DNA of 20,456 nt from Chytriomyces cf. hyalinus JEL632 (taxonomy: Eukaryota; Chytridiomycota; Chytridiomycetes; Chytridiales; Chytriomycetaceae): contig JAIWWG010000192.1 of the NCBI GenBank assembly GCA_025435555.1, positions 1 through 20,456 of the forward strand, given 5' to 3'. Below the pieces are notes generated by a model. The model had not been told where the DNA came from. It saw only the letters and a program-made list of their open reading frames with translations, and did not search any database. The position numbers and the translations under genes were made by a program. This document shows, piece by piece, positions 8,246 through 19,153 of this stretch (positions within the stretch are counted from its first letter, which is position 1; the number at the start of each line of letters is the position of its first letter).

Positions 8246-8649
8246 TCGTTGTTGCTTGCTTGGTTGCGAATGCTAGCTGGAAGCGGAGGTGGAGTTTGGT
8301 GATAATGGATGGAAGATTTGGTTGGTGTTTTTGGAACAGAAAATTTCGTTCGTGCAAAGTGGTCCCCCAAACTCGACTCGACCGCAACCAACGAACAGAC
8401 CCCTCTCCTTGTCTGAGCGTGGAACCCCAGACGCAGAAAAGCAGAGAGCGTACATATACAGAAGAAGGAAGCGGCTGCGGGGAATCGAAAGCCTCTGAGA
8501 CGCCTGAGAGAAAGAGAGAGAAAGAAGACGAAACCGCGTGCGGGAACATCTCAACTCAGCAACTTTAGTGGGTTATTTATTTAACGCTCGGCCCTGAGTG
8601 GCGCCTGTGCGCTAATCTACTTCTCCCCCTCCTGCAGATAAACATCGAA
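8246..8649. promoter_or_regulatory. Divergent promoter region and MED15 5' UTR
   Basis: This 404-bp stretch separates the start codons of the minus-strand hypothetical gene and MED15. It contains a GA-rich block (about 8495-8530) and a likely 5'-UTR intron of MED15 at 8568-8637 (GTGGGT donor, GCTAATC branch site, CTCCTGCAG acceptor, 70 nt). Splicing leaves 12 nt before the MED15 ATG. The frame upstream of the acceptor carries stops, so the first exon is probably non-coding. Confidence 0.45.
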
Positions 8650-9229
8650 ATGGGTGAGGATCAGGGTCAGAATATAAACATGGGCATGGGCATTGCGGTG
8701 GGCATGAACATGGGAATGGGCATGAACATGGGCGTCAACATGAGCGGACTCAATGGCTTCAACCAAGGCGGTGGCGCTGGTGGAGTGTTGAATACCGGGC
8801 CGAATGGAGGCGGTCTCGGGCACTTCCAGGATCCTGTCGCAGGCCATCAGGCGTTATCGCAGCAAGTCAACCAGATGAACCAGCTACGACAAATGAACTT
8901 GCTGAGGCAGCAACAGGCGGCCCTCATCATGGCCAACGGGTCGGCACAGGCTTCGGCTAATAATACCCTGAACAACACTTTCAACTCACCGATGCAGCAG
9001 AGCAATGGTGGGATTAACATGAGTATGCTCGGACAATGTGCGTATATCCTGTCTTGTCTTGTTGCATCTGTACCTTGCTCGGCACCTAACGTCCGTTATT
9101 TCAGTGCCTTCAGGAATGAATAATCCCATGCTGATGAGTAATGGCGCTCTCAATAGCGGGATTCAAAACATGAGTAACCAGCAGCTGATGCAGGCCCGCT
9201 TCAGTCAGCAACAGCAACAGCAACAGCAA

Positions 9230-9263
<34 letters not shown>

Positions 9264-9920
9264 TGCTCCAACAGCAGCAACTCATGCAACAATTTCAAAT
9301 GCAGCAGCAATCTGCCGTGGCCGTACCAGGAACACCGGGCGCGCACATAAATCCCGCTAATGGGGCGCTGAATCTTGGCATGTCCACAATGAACCCATCG
9401 ATGCAACAACAAATGCAAAACGCAGACAGAGCATCTCACGCAGAGCGAAAAACAGTCATTCAAAACTTGTACGTTGTTTTTGCCGGCTTTTTATTCCGTC
9501 TTTTTTTTCGCTTTTTCTTTTGTTCTCGCCCCAATGCGTGACTCAAAATGCTCTTCTCTTTTCTCGACAGAATGGCGCAGCTGAAGGAGATTGTTGCGAA
9601 TCCCTCTAATCCAGACGAAGACCTCAAAATTTACCAGATTGCACTCAATTTTGAACGATCCGCTTACAACGAGACAAGCAATAAGGTGGGTGCCACTCGA
9701 TTTTAACTTTACTTTTTTAACTAATCATGATGACTTGTCGCACTTCCCAGGCGGACTACTTGAACAGAATCACAACGCAGCTGGACTCTCTTCGCAACCG
9801 CTGTAAGTACAATTTGTCGTTTTGTCACTCGCTGTTTTCGAATCTGAATATTGGCTGACCTCGATATCCTTCCAGCTCAACAACAGCAGCAGCAGCAACA
9901 GCAGCAGCACCACCACCAGC

Positions 9921-9951
<31 letters not shown>

Positions 9952-11266
9952 GCAGCAGCAACAACAACAAGCGCAGCAGCAGCAACAACAACCACAGCAG
10001 CAACAACAACAACCACAACAACAGCAGCAAGGGAACCCGAGCGGCCAAGATGGAATCGCGCAACAACAATCGATAAACATGAGTGGCCCCGGCACCAACA
10101 CCGGCAACAATAATAATAGTATTGCGGTTGCGCCCCAAATTCCAGCATCCAACAAGCCTGGTGGAGCGGGGACTCCTCAGGCCTCTGAGGGCCCATCGAT
10201 GAATTCATCTATTCCGGCAATGACCGGGACTACTGCTGCTCTTCGCAACAATGGTAATCCATCCATGATGGCCATGCAAACTGGAAGTCCGGCAAACAGT
10301 GGAGCTGGTGTTCCAGGGAATATGTCTCCGCAAGTTCATCAAGCTTTGTTGATGAACCAACAAGCGGCCATTAAAGCGATGCAACAACAGCACATGCAAC
10401 AGCGCCAGCTTCTTCACATGCAACAGATGCAAAACCAGGCAGCTGGAGGTGGTCAACAGCAGCAACAAAGCGCTGGTATGGGCGGTGCGTTCGACAACCC
10501 GAGTCCTCCCAACCCTCCTCATCAGCAACAACAGCCGCAGAGTGCATCTTTGTCTCAATCGTTGTCTCCTACTGCGAAAGATGTTGCAGCCAGCTCCGGG
10601 GCCGGTGATGATGCTGGTCGATCATTTGCGTTACAAGCCGAAATGCGGGATCGTCAGAACAGTCTCAGCCAGCAATTAAACACTGGTGCGATGGTTGGAA
10701 TGCGACCTCCAATGATGAATCAGCCAGGAAGTGCATCAGCGGCAGGTCAACCAAACCAGGCGGCGGCTGGTGGTGCTCCAGTTCAACTTCCTGCAGCCTT
10801 ATCCACAGCGATCCAAACTTTTCACACAAAACAATTTCAATTCCAACGCCTTGCATCTTCAGGCCAGATAAATCCTCAGCAGTTTCAGCAGATTCAGATG
10901 CAGTTGAATCAAGAGCAAATGTTCTTGAATAGTCAGCTGCAACAAGTTCGTTTGATTCAGCAACAACAACAACAACAGCAGAATGGAATGCTTGCTGGAA
11001 GTATGGGGTCGCCTTTCGCAGGATCCGCTATGGGTCGAGCGGGTTCTCTGGTTGGCACACCCATGCCCGCTGCGAGTGTTGCCGGAACGCCGTTGCCCAT
11101 GGCTGCATCTTCCCCACCACATGCACAGACGGGTATGGCGGCGGATGCACAAATGTCGCCAGTTCTTTTTAATACTGGTGGTGCCCAAAAGCTCTCGCCG
11201 CCTGTGCAGCAGCAACAACAACACCAGCAACAGCCGCAACATCTACTACAACAACAACAGCAGCAG

Positions 11267-11313
<47 letters not shown>

Positions 11314-13234
11314 GCTAAAATTGGAGGTTGTCAGTGCAAAGGATGAAGATTCACCCTCTGAATCGCAAGGTTCCCAAGAGAATGACTCGCAACAGCAGCA
11401 ACAACAACCAGACGCCACGTCGGCAGCCGAGTCCTCAACCGAACAATTGAACGAGCCCGCGGGTCCTAATGGTGGAGAGGTGTCTGGAAACGATGGGTCG
11501 CTGGATGCCTCTGCAGATGCAAGAAACACGTCTCCGTCTGGGGATGCAAACGGATCGGCCAAAACTATTCATCTGACACAAATATCTGGCATGTCTGAAG
11601 AGGACATCAGTGAAGTGAAAGACAAGGTGAGGTTCAGTTTTTTGTTTTGTTTTGTTGTGGTGCTTGGTCGAAGCTAATACCACTTCCTGCCATCAGATGA
11701 ACCAAATGTACCCAATGTTTCGGTCAATGGAATTTCTAACTGGAATTCTTCTCTCTGTGAATGGTGAAAGTGAAGCTGAAAAAGTCCGAAAATTGAACGG
11801 AATGGTTTGAACTTGTCTTTTGCTCTTGTTTCTCGAAAGACTGCGAACTAACAAACCCACTTCTTTCTTGAATGCAAACAGAAGGAAATGATGCAAAAGC
11901 AGTACGAGGGCCTTCCAAGCAACATCTTTTACCTGCGTCCCGAGACCGTCCGTCTGCTTCAAGATAACCTTGTAAAGTTTTTCAACTATGCCGACGATAT
12001 CTTGAAAACGCAGAACCAATCATCTGGTGGCGTTTCTGGTGGGCAAGGGCCGTCTGGAATGCAATTGCAGTTGGCGGCAGTGGGTGGTGGCCCCGATGGT
12101 GGCATGGGAGGCAACGTGGGGGCGACACCCAATGGTGAAAACGGAAACCAAGCTGGAGGCGCCATGAGAAGTTCGTTGTCGCTTTCGCCAAATAATCCCT
12201 CGAATAATTTGGCGGGGGCTGGCGGGGTCCAGAACTCGACTTTTTTGCAAATGCAGGCACAACATCTTTCTCAGCAGCAAAATGCGCAATTACAGCAACA
12301 GCAACAGCAACAAAATGCGCAGCTGCAGCAGCAACAACAGCAGCATCTGCTGCGTCTTCAGCATCAAGTGCAGCTGCAGCATCAACAACAGCAACAAGTG
12401 CAACCACTCTCAGCCGGCCAAGTAGGTTCTTTAAATATGGGTGCTCTCAATTCAGCCTCAACACCGCAAAATCCGGAACAAATGGTGGGAACACCGAATC
12501 CTGTTATCCCATCGACACCAAAGGCATCCCCCCGAATTGTACAAGGCATGCAGCCCCAACAAGTTATGCCTGTACGGCCTCAAAACACGAATCCTGGAGC
12601 ACCCGGGTTTGTAAATCCTCAGATGCCCAATGGTATGATGACGGGTATGCCCGTTATGAATGGCGCGGCTGGCATCAATGGTATTCAAGGAATGCCTGGG
12701 ATTCTGGGTCAGCCACAATTAAATGCGCAACAACAACTCATGGCGCAAGAGCAGCAACGTTTGATGAGTGAGCAGCAACGTAATCCGATGATTATCACCC
12801 ACCCGAATCAATTGGCGGCTTTCCAGAGGATGGCGTTAAATGGGAACGTGCAAGCTCAGCTAGTGCTTCAACGGCATAATATGATGGTCCAGCAGCAACA
12901 TCAGCTACAAATTCAGCAGCAACATCAGCAACAACAGCAGCAAAATGCGTTGATGAATCGACAAATGTCGACTGCATCGTCGTCTGGATCAGTGGACCTA
13001 CCCGCAACGCCCTCCGCCATGTCAAACTCTGCGATGATGGCCCCGGCATCTGTCGGCACACCTCTTGCGACTGCTGTGGCTGAAGCATCACCGTCGCGTG
13101 GTGGAAAACCCGCGAAAGCTGCAAAGCCGAGAAAGGCTTCTGCGGCATCCAAAAAAGCGGAGCAGACTCGACAAAAGAAGGAAGCAGAAGCGGCGGAGAA
13201 GGCGGAAGCAGTGGCTGCGCTTCAACAACAACAA

Positions 13235-13270
<36 letters not shown>

Positions 13271-14519
13271 GAGCAACAGCAGCAGTTGCATCAGCAGCAA
13301 ATGCAGTTCCAGCAACAGCAATTTCATCAGCAACAACACCAACAGGCACAACCACAACAACCGCATCAACAACCGCCACCACTGCACCAACAGCACCAAC
13401 AACAGCAGTTGCATCAGCACATGTTCCGCATGAATCAACCTTCAGAGATGATGCTGCAGTCACAAGTCCAACCCACGCAAAATGATCAGCAACAGGATCA
13501 ACAGCCCCAACAGCAACAAAGTGGGGGCTTACCAAGTGCGGGAATCGATGCAAGCAGTAGCTTCTGGGACACTTCGATGACTGCCTCTAATGAAGCGTTG
13601 AATCAAAATCAAATCGAAGAGTCCTCGGATCAAAGTGAGTAATCATTTATAATATAAATGTGGACTTGCCCTCATCCTTTCCTCTCTAGCATTTGGAGAC
13701 TTCTTTGACTTGTCACCGCCTGCATCGCCATCCAAATCCGAATCCAGTAAAAAACGAAGTCGAGATGATGAGGAACCTTCTGGCAGCAGTGGCAATGAAT
13801 TCTTTGATGACCAAGATATCGAAGTCGATCGCAATGTTCGAGCCAAAACTGGAAACTTCCCGACTCCTGATGGAACCATTAAAGATCTGCACGGAAATCA
13901 ACAGCAACACCGATCAACAGAGCAACCTCAGGCAGTGCCCAGTGCCACAGACCCCTCTGCCGACTTTCTTGCGGATTACCGAGACAGTTCGGAAGTTAAG
14001 GTTGGCGGGTCGTCTTCATCAACTGCTGGTGTTAGCCTGGATGATGAGCTGGCATCTATTTCTGCATCATTCGGGTTTCAGTTTGAGAGGCATTTGTTGG
14101 CTGCAAATCACATCATGGTGATGGCAACTTTTGCAGACACACGAATAGCGTTCAAGATCACATCGCTAGAACAATACCAGAAATTGCCCACTCCAGCATA
14201 TCTGGGTCTCTCTGGCTTTAATGAGTCTGAAAACGGCGGCGATGCCGATTCAGATTACTTTATCACTGCTCTTGAATCAGCCGACATCCATTCAGAAGAC
14301 AGACACAATTTGGCAGGGATAATCAGTGCGCTGCAAGTTGGATCAATGGGGTCTAAACTGCGAATTTCGCATGTTGCTGAGGCATGTTCTGGCGTAATTA
14401 ACAATGATATGTCTGGCGCCGTAGCGGGTATCAGCGGAGGGAGCGCAGTCGATGATTTTTTAGACTTTTCGGGTGTCGGCGATGATTTTAATTCCCTGAG
14501 TAATGACTTTTTCCAGTAG
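8650..14519 (+). CDS. MED15: Mediator complex subunit 15 (Med15/Gal11), KIX domain, 1786 aa
   Basis: Eight exons: 8650-9037, 9105-9468, 9571-9685, 9751-9802, 9876-11626, 11697-11804, 11882-13634 and 13690-14519. All seven introns are GT..AG, 55-102 nt, and the 5361-nt frame is continuous. Residues 1-235 are Met/Gly/Asn/Gln-rich (GMNMGMGMNMG repeats, then 19 Q). Residues about 236-307 form a KIX domain split by three introns, with AERKTVIQNLMAQLKEIV, LKIYQIALNFERSAYNETSN and DYLNRITTQLDSLRN. Long Q-rich regions follow, interrupted by PAALSTAIQTFHTKQFQFQR, EEDISEVKDKMNQMYPMF and GLPSNIFYLRPETVRLLQDN. The C-terminal exon holds FGDFFDLSPPASPSK and LDDELASISASFGFQFERHL, similar in kind to fungal Med15 C-termini. 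Med15 is a tail-module Mediator subunit that receives transcriptional activators in the nucleus through KIX and Q-rich segments. Yeast Gal11 has KIX at its very N-terminus, so the 235-residue leader here is notable. The assignment rests mainly on KIX plus architecture. Confidence 0.83.
9206..9262 (+). repeat. CAG/CAA repeat, 19 glutamines (MED15 exon 2)
   Basis: Uninterrupted Q codons with mixed CAG and CAA, directly upstream of the KIX-coding segment. Mixed codon use lowers slippage compared with pure CAG. Confidence 0.95.
9878..10030 (+). repeat. CAA/CAG repeat, about 51 codons (MED15 exon 5)
   Basis: It starts one codon after the exon boundary that follows KIX. It is almost all Q, with three H codons, one A and two P. 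The reverse strand reads as leucine- or cysteine-rich frames, which are shadows. Confidence 0.95.
11207..11314 (+). repeat. CAG/CAA repeat, about 36 codons (MED15 exon 5)
   Basis: Mostly Q with H, P and LL interruptions near its start; the last 21 codons or so are pure Q. It precedes a Ser/Glu/Asp-rich stretch. Confidence 0.95.
13223..13267 (+). repeat. CAA/CAG repeat, 15 glutamines (MED15 exon 7)
   Basis: It follows a basic Ala/Lys/Glu-rich helix-like segment (KKAEQTRQKKEAEAAEKAEA) and leads into a long Q/H-rich region to about 13520. The basic segment may be a nuclear-localisation or coiled-coil element. Confidence 0.95.
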
Positions 14520-14853
14520 TGCTGGACATATATTTCCCGATCTCTGTCGCACCATTCATTTTTTTGGACGGGAACCTGGCTCAAGTTTTTGGTCTCTATG
14601 CAACCGAAGTTGTTTTTTTTTTTATTTCTGTTCTTTTTTTTTTTATCACCCACTCTCCGCACCCAGTAAATGCTTCTTTTTTTCTGTCTACCTTTTTATC
14701 CTTTGCAAGGCTTTCTCGTCTTTCCAGCCCTCCTTACTATATTTGTTTAGTCACTCTTCCCTCCAAGCAGTTGTTGTCCCCATCCTTTCTTTTCGCAGTA
14801 GTGTGTACATAAAAGCCGATTAAACAGAAGAGTAAGGCCTTGTAGCTCATTTT
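14520..14853. other. Convergent intergenic region, T-rich
   Basis: It lies between the MED15 stop and the receptor stop on the opposite strand. Several T runs occur (14558-14565, 14610-14620, 14634-14644, 14676-14682). No canonical AATAAA is seen on the plus strand; CATAAAA at about 14808 is the nearest. No coding frame is credible. Confidence 0.5.
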
Positions 14854-17800
14854 CTAGTGAAAGCTTTTGACTGAATGAGGGACGCTTCTGTTTCCGGCCG
14901 TAATTGGATTGAGCGACTTTGACGGGAGATTCCCGCTGCTGGTGCCCTTGTCGGTCTCAACGAACCGGGCAGCATCAGGGTCCATCACGCAAACGTACAG
15001 CTTGACTGAGTACAGTAAAACAACCGTCAGCAAGGCTGGCACAAGGATTGCAATGGCCCGAAGAATGAAGGCAATGTTGGGATCCCGGATCGAGAACTCG
15101 ACAAGCGCGTTTAGCAGCGCGCTGAAAAGAAACCAATTGTATGCAGTGAATCCCAGAAACTGCCAAGAAAAGAGTTTCTTTGGTTGAATAGTGGGAGAGG
15201 GGTTGGTTATTGAAAAGCACGTTACTTTTGATTCGTTGAACACGGACGGAACATTGCGAATCTGAAAGGCCAAGAACGACGTAAAGAGGATAATAACCAT
15301 GCGAAGCACAGTCAGTGCGAGCCCAAACCCGGTGGCAATATTGCATCTATCTGTGACGGCCATCTCGAAGGAGATATCGTCCACCGGCTCAGGGCTGTTT
15401 ATGGTGAACCAAGCCGCAAGAAACGCGGCCATCACTGCACATCCCACAAACACCCATCCCGTCAAAATATTGTCATTGTATTTGCTGGCCAAGTTTACTT
15501 TTTGCTTTTGAGAGCGTTTCTGGTCAAACAAGACTTGAATGCGAACTGCCTTCACGCACAGCGAGCCGAAGATGATGCTGAATCCGATATTGTCCAGAGC
15601 GACGCTGATTTGGCAGTGGTGGGTGAAGGGTGACATCTGGACAACGATCGAGAAGAGACTTAAGAAGACGCCAAGCAGCGTTGCTGCGAGGAAGCGGATA
15701 CTGTTGGACCGGATCAGCTTCAGCCGCCTGTGCTTTGCCAGAAGGGTCAAGTTAGACAGTGTGAACAGGATCACGGCCACTGCTGTGAACACGATTCCGT
15801 ATCTCGTTGCTTGGGACACGTTTCGGACGGGCACGCAAATGGAACTGGGGACAAACAAGCGCTCGGTCACGGGATTACACACCGCAATCATCACGTTGAA
15901 CTTTTGCCACGATGAACCGGGCGGAAGATCCAGCGTGGCCGTGAACGCAGATACCTGCAAAACAAATGGTCCCGCGTCACGGATGCGAAGTTCGCTAAAA
16001 CGAACGTTGTTGGCCTTGTCGTCCAGAATAGCTTTCGTCGTTTCTCCGAGGATTTTGGCACCTCGCGATACTTCGGAGACAGTCACAATCACGGGCTGGT
16101 AGTAGCTGACGGCCACCTGATTTCCAAACATGTCGCGCGCTTCAACGAAAAAGTCTGGAACTGCCGCAGCAAAGTTGACGACCGAGTTTTCCAAGCTGGC
16201 CTGGTTTTGAACGAATACTCCAGATGCTCTGCCCGAGAAGGCAACTTTGGGTAGCATGCTCATGGTTCCAGCCTTAAGCATGACCGCAGCAACGTCGGAA
16301 TGATAAACAAATACCCTTCCTTCCACGTTGACAAGTTGCTCTGGAACTGTAAAAAGATTTTTGTGGAGAGGGCTCATGATGGCTGCAAATGAACCAAACT
16401 TGGAAGTGTTGTTCCGAGCGATTACAAGTCCAGTTATCTGGATTTCGGCGAGAGAGTCGGTAAATATGGCACCCCCGTAGGAGGTACCTCCAGTAGCATG
16501 ATTGTTACTTATGGTGACTGAGGCGTTGAGGTGGACTTTGCTTTGAGTGATTGCATAGATGGCACCACCGTGTTGAGACGCAGTGTTGCCGTCGATCACC
16601 GTTCCAGTCCCAAAGTACAGCGCTTCTTTACTACCGCATCTAAATGCGCCACCAAACGCGCCAGTGTTGTTGAGTATCATTGCGTTCATTGTGTAAAGAG
16701 CGCCCTGGGCCCCGCTCACACCTTCGTAGGCCCCACCACCTGCACTTTCATCTACTGCTGTGCAACTACATCGAAGCAAGTTAGTGCCGATGTGGTTTCA
16801 ACTCTAATTTCACTGCCACTTACTTTATGATTCTTGAGTTGTGAAGAGTCACCTGTCCGCCTTGGTTTGCAATGGCAGCGCCAGACGCGCCAACCGCATT
16901 TCTAATCTCAGAGTCTTCATCCAACAGTATAAACGAGTCCCCTAACGCAAGGAGAGCTCCACCCGCTCCCAAAGCAACCGAACCCAAAATCCGCGAGTTG
17001 TGAAGCTCAATGCGAGAGTTGCCCTGGGTCACGGCGGTGCCGCCAAATCCACCTGTGGAACAATGCAGCAGAGTACAATTGGTGCATATGGTTGTACATT
17101 CGCCGTAGCTGTAGAAGCATCCACCTTGGTCCGTCGAGTAAACATCCTTAAACGCCAAGTTGGTACCGTTGAACACGCTCTCATGGTTTAAAAAGATGGC
17201 ACCGCCCGCCACAGCCGACGCGCTTCGAAACGCAATGTTGCTTGCCATAAGGCGTGATGCTCCGTCGACCATCACGCATCCAGCCCATCTTGCTGTGTTG
17301 TTCACGCACGATCCGCCCGTCCAAGTAAGCAAAGAAGACGCGGATACAACGAAACCGCCTCCAACAGATGCGGACATTGAGTTTTGGGTGGTGCAGTTTT
17401 TGCAAGTGACAGTGGAAGAGTACTGAATAATCATATCGCCACCGCCGCGCGAAGATGCGGCAGTGGCTTTGTTTCCGTCAAAAAAGGCATTTGAAATGGA
17501 CAGTACGGAGCCTGGTTGGATAGTGATTTAGTTTTGACAGAGCACGCTGCGTTTTTTTTTTTAAAATAGCCAGACTCACGGTCGTTGATGCCAATCGCGC
17601 CACCATCTGGCGCGCTGTTGTTGATGAACCTGACATTCTCCAACACAGCCACACTCCGAGTAAACCTCAGATTGCCGCCTACCGAGTCTGCCTCGCCAAC
17701 AGCGTCTCGGAAAGTGACATTCGACAATGTAACCTGGGCTCCAGCATCGAAAATCCAAACGGGGCATGCAATGAGCGTGCAGTCCGAGAAAGCAAACACG

Positions 17801-18020
17801 GCTCCAGCTGGGAACTCCACGGGTTTAAAGGTTGAGTCGCATCGTAGGGTCCCATACGGACCGCAAGTAATAGTGGTCTGGCCCACAACTTGAGGAATTG
17901 AATGACTCAGCAGGAAAATAAAGATCTGGCAACAGATGGATCAGGCCTTGGGTCCCTGTGCCGCCATTACCTGCTGGTTCTGTTCAGACTTACAGGTAGA
18001 ATCCAACAGCAGGCCTTCAT
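14854..18020 (-). CDS. Beta-helix (Pmp-like) ectodomain fused to class C GPCR 7TM domain, 990 aa
   Basis: Four exons on the minus strand: 18020-17994, 17925-17580, 17511-16824 and 16765-14854. Introns are 68, 68 and 58 nt (GTAAGT, GTGAGT, GTAAGT donors); phases agree over 2973 nt. The tiny first exon encodes MKACCWILP and splices to IFIFLLSHSIPQVVGQ, making a signal peptide. Residues about 25-500 are repeats of the chlamydial Pmp kind, with GGAI motifs and N-rich turns (GGAIGINDRSVLSISN, GGAIYAITQSKVHLN, YGGAIFTDSLAEIQITG), predicted as a parallel beta-helix. Residues 500-670 form a linker. Seven hydrophobic segments lie near 674-697, 708-730, 742-765, 787-809, 830-855, 887-910 and 918-943. 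Cysteines at about 739 (before TM3) and 828 (before TM5) match the conserved class C disulfide, and GSLCVKAVRIQVLF after TM3 fits 7tm_3. The cytoplasmic tail is about 45 residues. It is probably a surface receptor; ligand and G protein are unknown. No Venus-flytrap domain is present. Confidence 0.85.
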
Positions 18021-18588
18021 ATCAATGACAGATCGCGAAGTTTTCAAAGGATTTACAAAACCACGTCTGCCTCGCGAAAAAATTCCTTGAGGTAGGAGTG
18101 CATGATGTGACGATCATTAAGAAATATGGTTCTTGTTCTTCTCTGGTCCGGTCAATGCTGGCGCTTGCAACTGATTCCAATGCACTACCATAAACAATAA
18201 TCTTTATAGTCCTTTCAACTCCCAGCACCCAAAGTCCGTGTCTTCTCAGCGAAATGTCACTTGGCAGCAATTGAGGCGTTACGACAAATACGCTCCTGGA
18301 ATCATAAAAATAAGCCCTGGAACAGGCGTTGTACTGTCCAAGTGATCTCCAATCCAGCCGCACCACCACAACAACCATCAGAAGCATATCCGCCTACTTT
18401 ACACACTCTCTCCTCGTCCCATAAAAACAATCGCGAAAATGGAAGCGCGTTTACGCCGGCGGGTTCTCGGGCGGGACTGACTTTACTTTGGATGCCAAAT
18501 AATTGCCTGTCTCGATTGTAAATTGTTTCAATCTCAAACAACCACCCACCTTCGCCCACCACCCACCCAGTCTCTGAACCTCGCAAGA
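18021..18588. promoter_or_regulatory. Divergent promoter region between the receptor and SPT subunit genes
   Basis: A 568-bp gap between divergent start codons. It contains pyrimidine/CA-rich tracts near 18360-18420 and 18535-18575 but no clear TATA box. On the minus strand an open frame with an ATG runs from 18387 to 18022 (121 codons) and stops two bases before the receptor ATG. It has no recognised domain and could be a chance frame, a leader ORF or a small gene. I do not call it. Confidence 0.4.
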
Positions 18589-18925
18589 ATGAAGACCAAC
18601 AGCCTCAGCAAATGGATCAGCCTCAAAATCTACCAGTACGAGCTGACTTTTGGCCTGTACATGCTGGAGCCATGGGAGAAAATCAGTTACGACCACCCCT
18701 CCTTTCCCCTCTTCTGTCCCCACCTGCCTCACTCTCACTTGAACCCTGCGTGGTTGCTTTGCTGACTGACACTTCTGTCTCGCTCTCCCCCCAAACACAG
18801 TCATCAACACCGTCTTTGTGCTGTTCTTTGGATTCTTCCTCTGCCGGGGTATCACTCTGATCCCAGACTTCACTTCATACCTGCTTGAGAAGGGCCGCTA
18901 CTACGTATCCATGGACAGCATGTGA
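18589..18925 (+). CDS. Small subunit of serine palmitoyltransferase (ssSPT/SPTSS-like), 73 aa
   Basis: Two exons: 18589-18685 and 18801-18925, with a 115-nt intron (GTTACG..ACACAG) that keeps the frame (222 nt including TGA). Exon 1 encodes SLKIYQYELTFGLYMLEPWE. The YQY...LYMLEPWE block is the signature of the ssSPT family (human SPTSSA/B have YQY.L..ALYMLEPWER). Exon 2 gives a hydrophobic membrane helix, INTVFVLFFGFFLC, and a short tail ending SMDSM. Length fits the family (about 70-80 aa). These ER membrane peptides bind the LCB1-LCB2 catalytic heterodimer, raise its activity and influence acyl-CoA choice in the first step of sphingolipid synthesis. The donor is not canonical GTRAGT, but it is the first GT in the right phase and restores the motif spacing. 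The gene faces away from the receptor gene and converges on the CLU gene. Confidence 0.85.
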
Positions 18926-18931
18926 TGTGCA

Positions 18932-18964
18932 GCACACACATAGCACACACATAACACACACAGC
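18932..18964. repeat. CA-rich tandem repeat, three 11-bp units
   Basis: GCACACACATA occurs twice and is followed by a diverged third unit, just after the SPT-subunit stop codon, in its 3' UTR. Confidence 0.8.
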
Positions 18965-19153
18965 GGATAAAGCGACTTATTTCTTTTCAGTCAGAGTACT
19001 CTTTACAAAACAAAACATGGGCGGCAAAAGGTCGAAAATAAAAAAACTGGCAGACACTTTGATCTTATTCTTTTTACGCGAGTATATATATACCCTTTGC
19101 GCAATGTTTTTTTTAACTCCCCTCATCATTCAGAAAGGCGTCTCCCGCATTTT

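Noticed and set aside
8214-8568. Several overlapping frames of about 70-110 codons on both strands upstream of MED15
   Set aside because: They compete with one another in GA/CT-rich promoter sequence; none shows family resemblance.
9110-13553. Long minus-strand frames rich in L, C, V or A opposite MED15
   Set aside because: They are reverse-strand readings of CAG/CAA tracts (CTG/TTG = Leu, TGC/TGT = Cys) and have no domain features.
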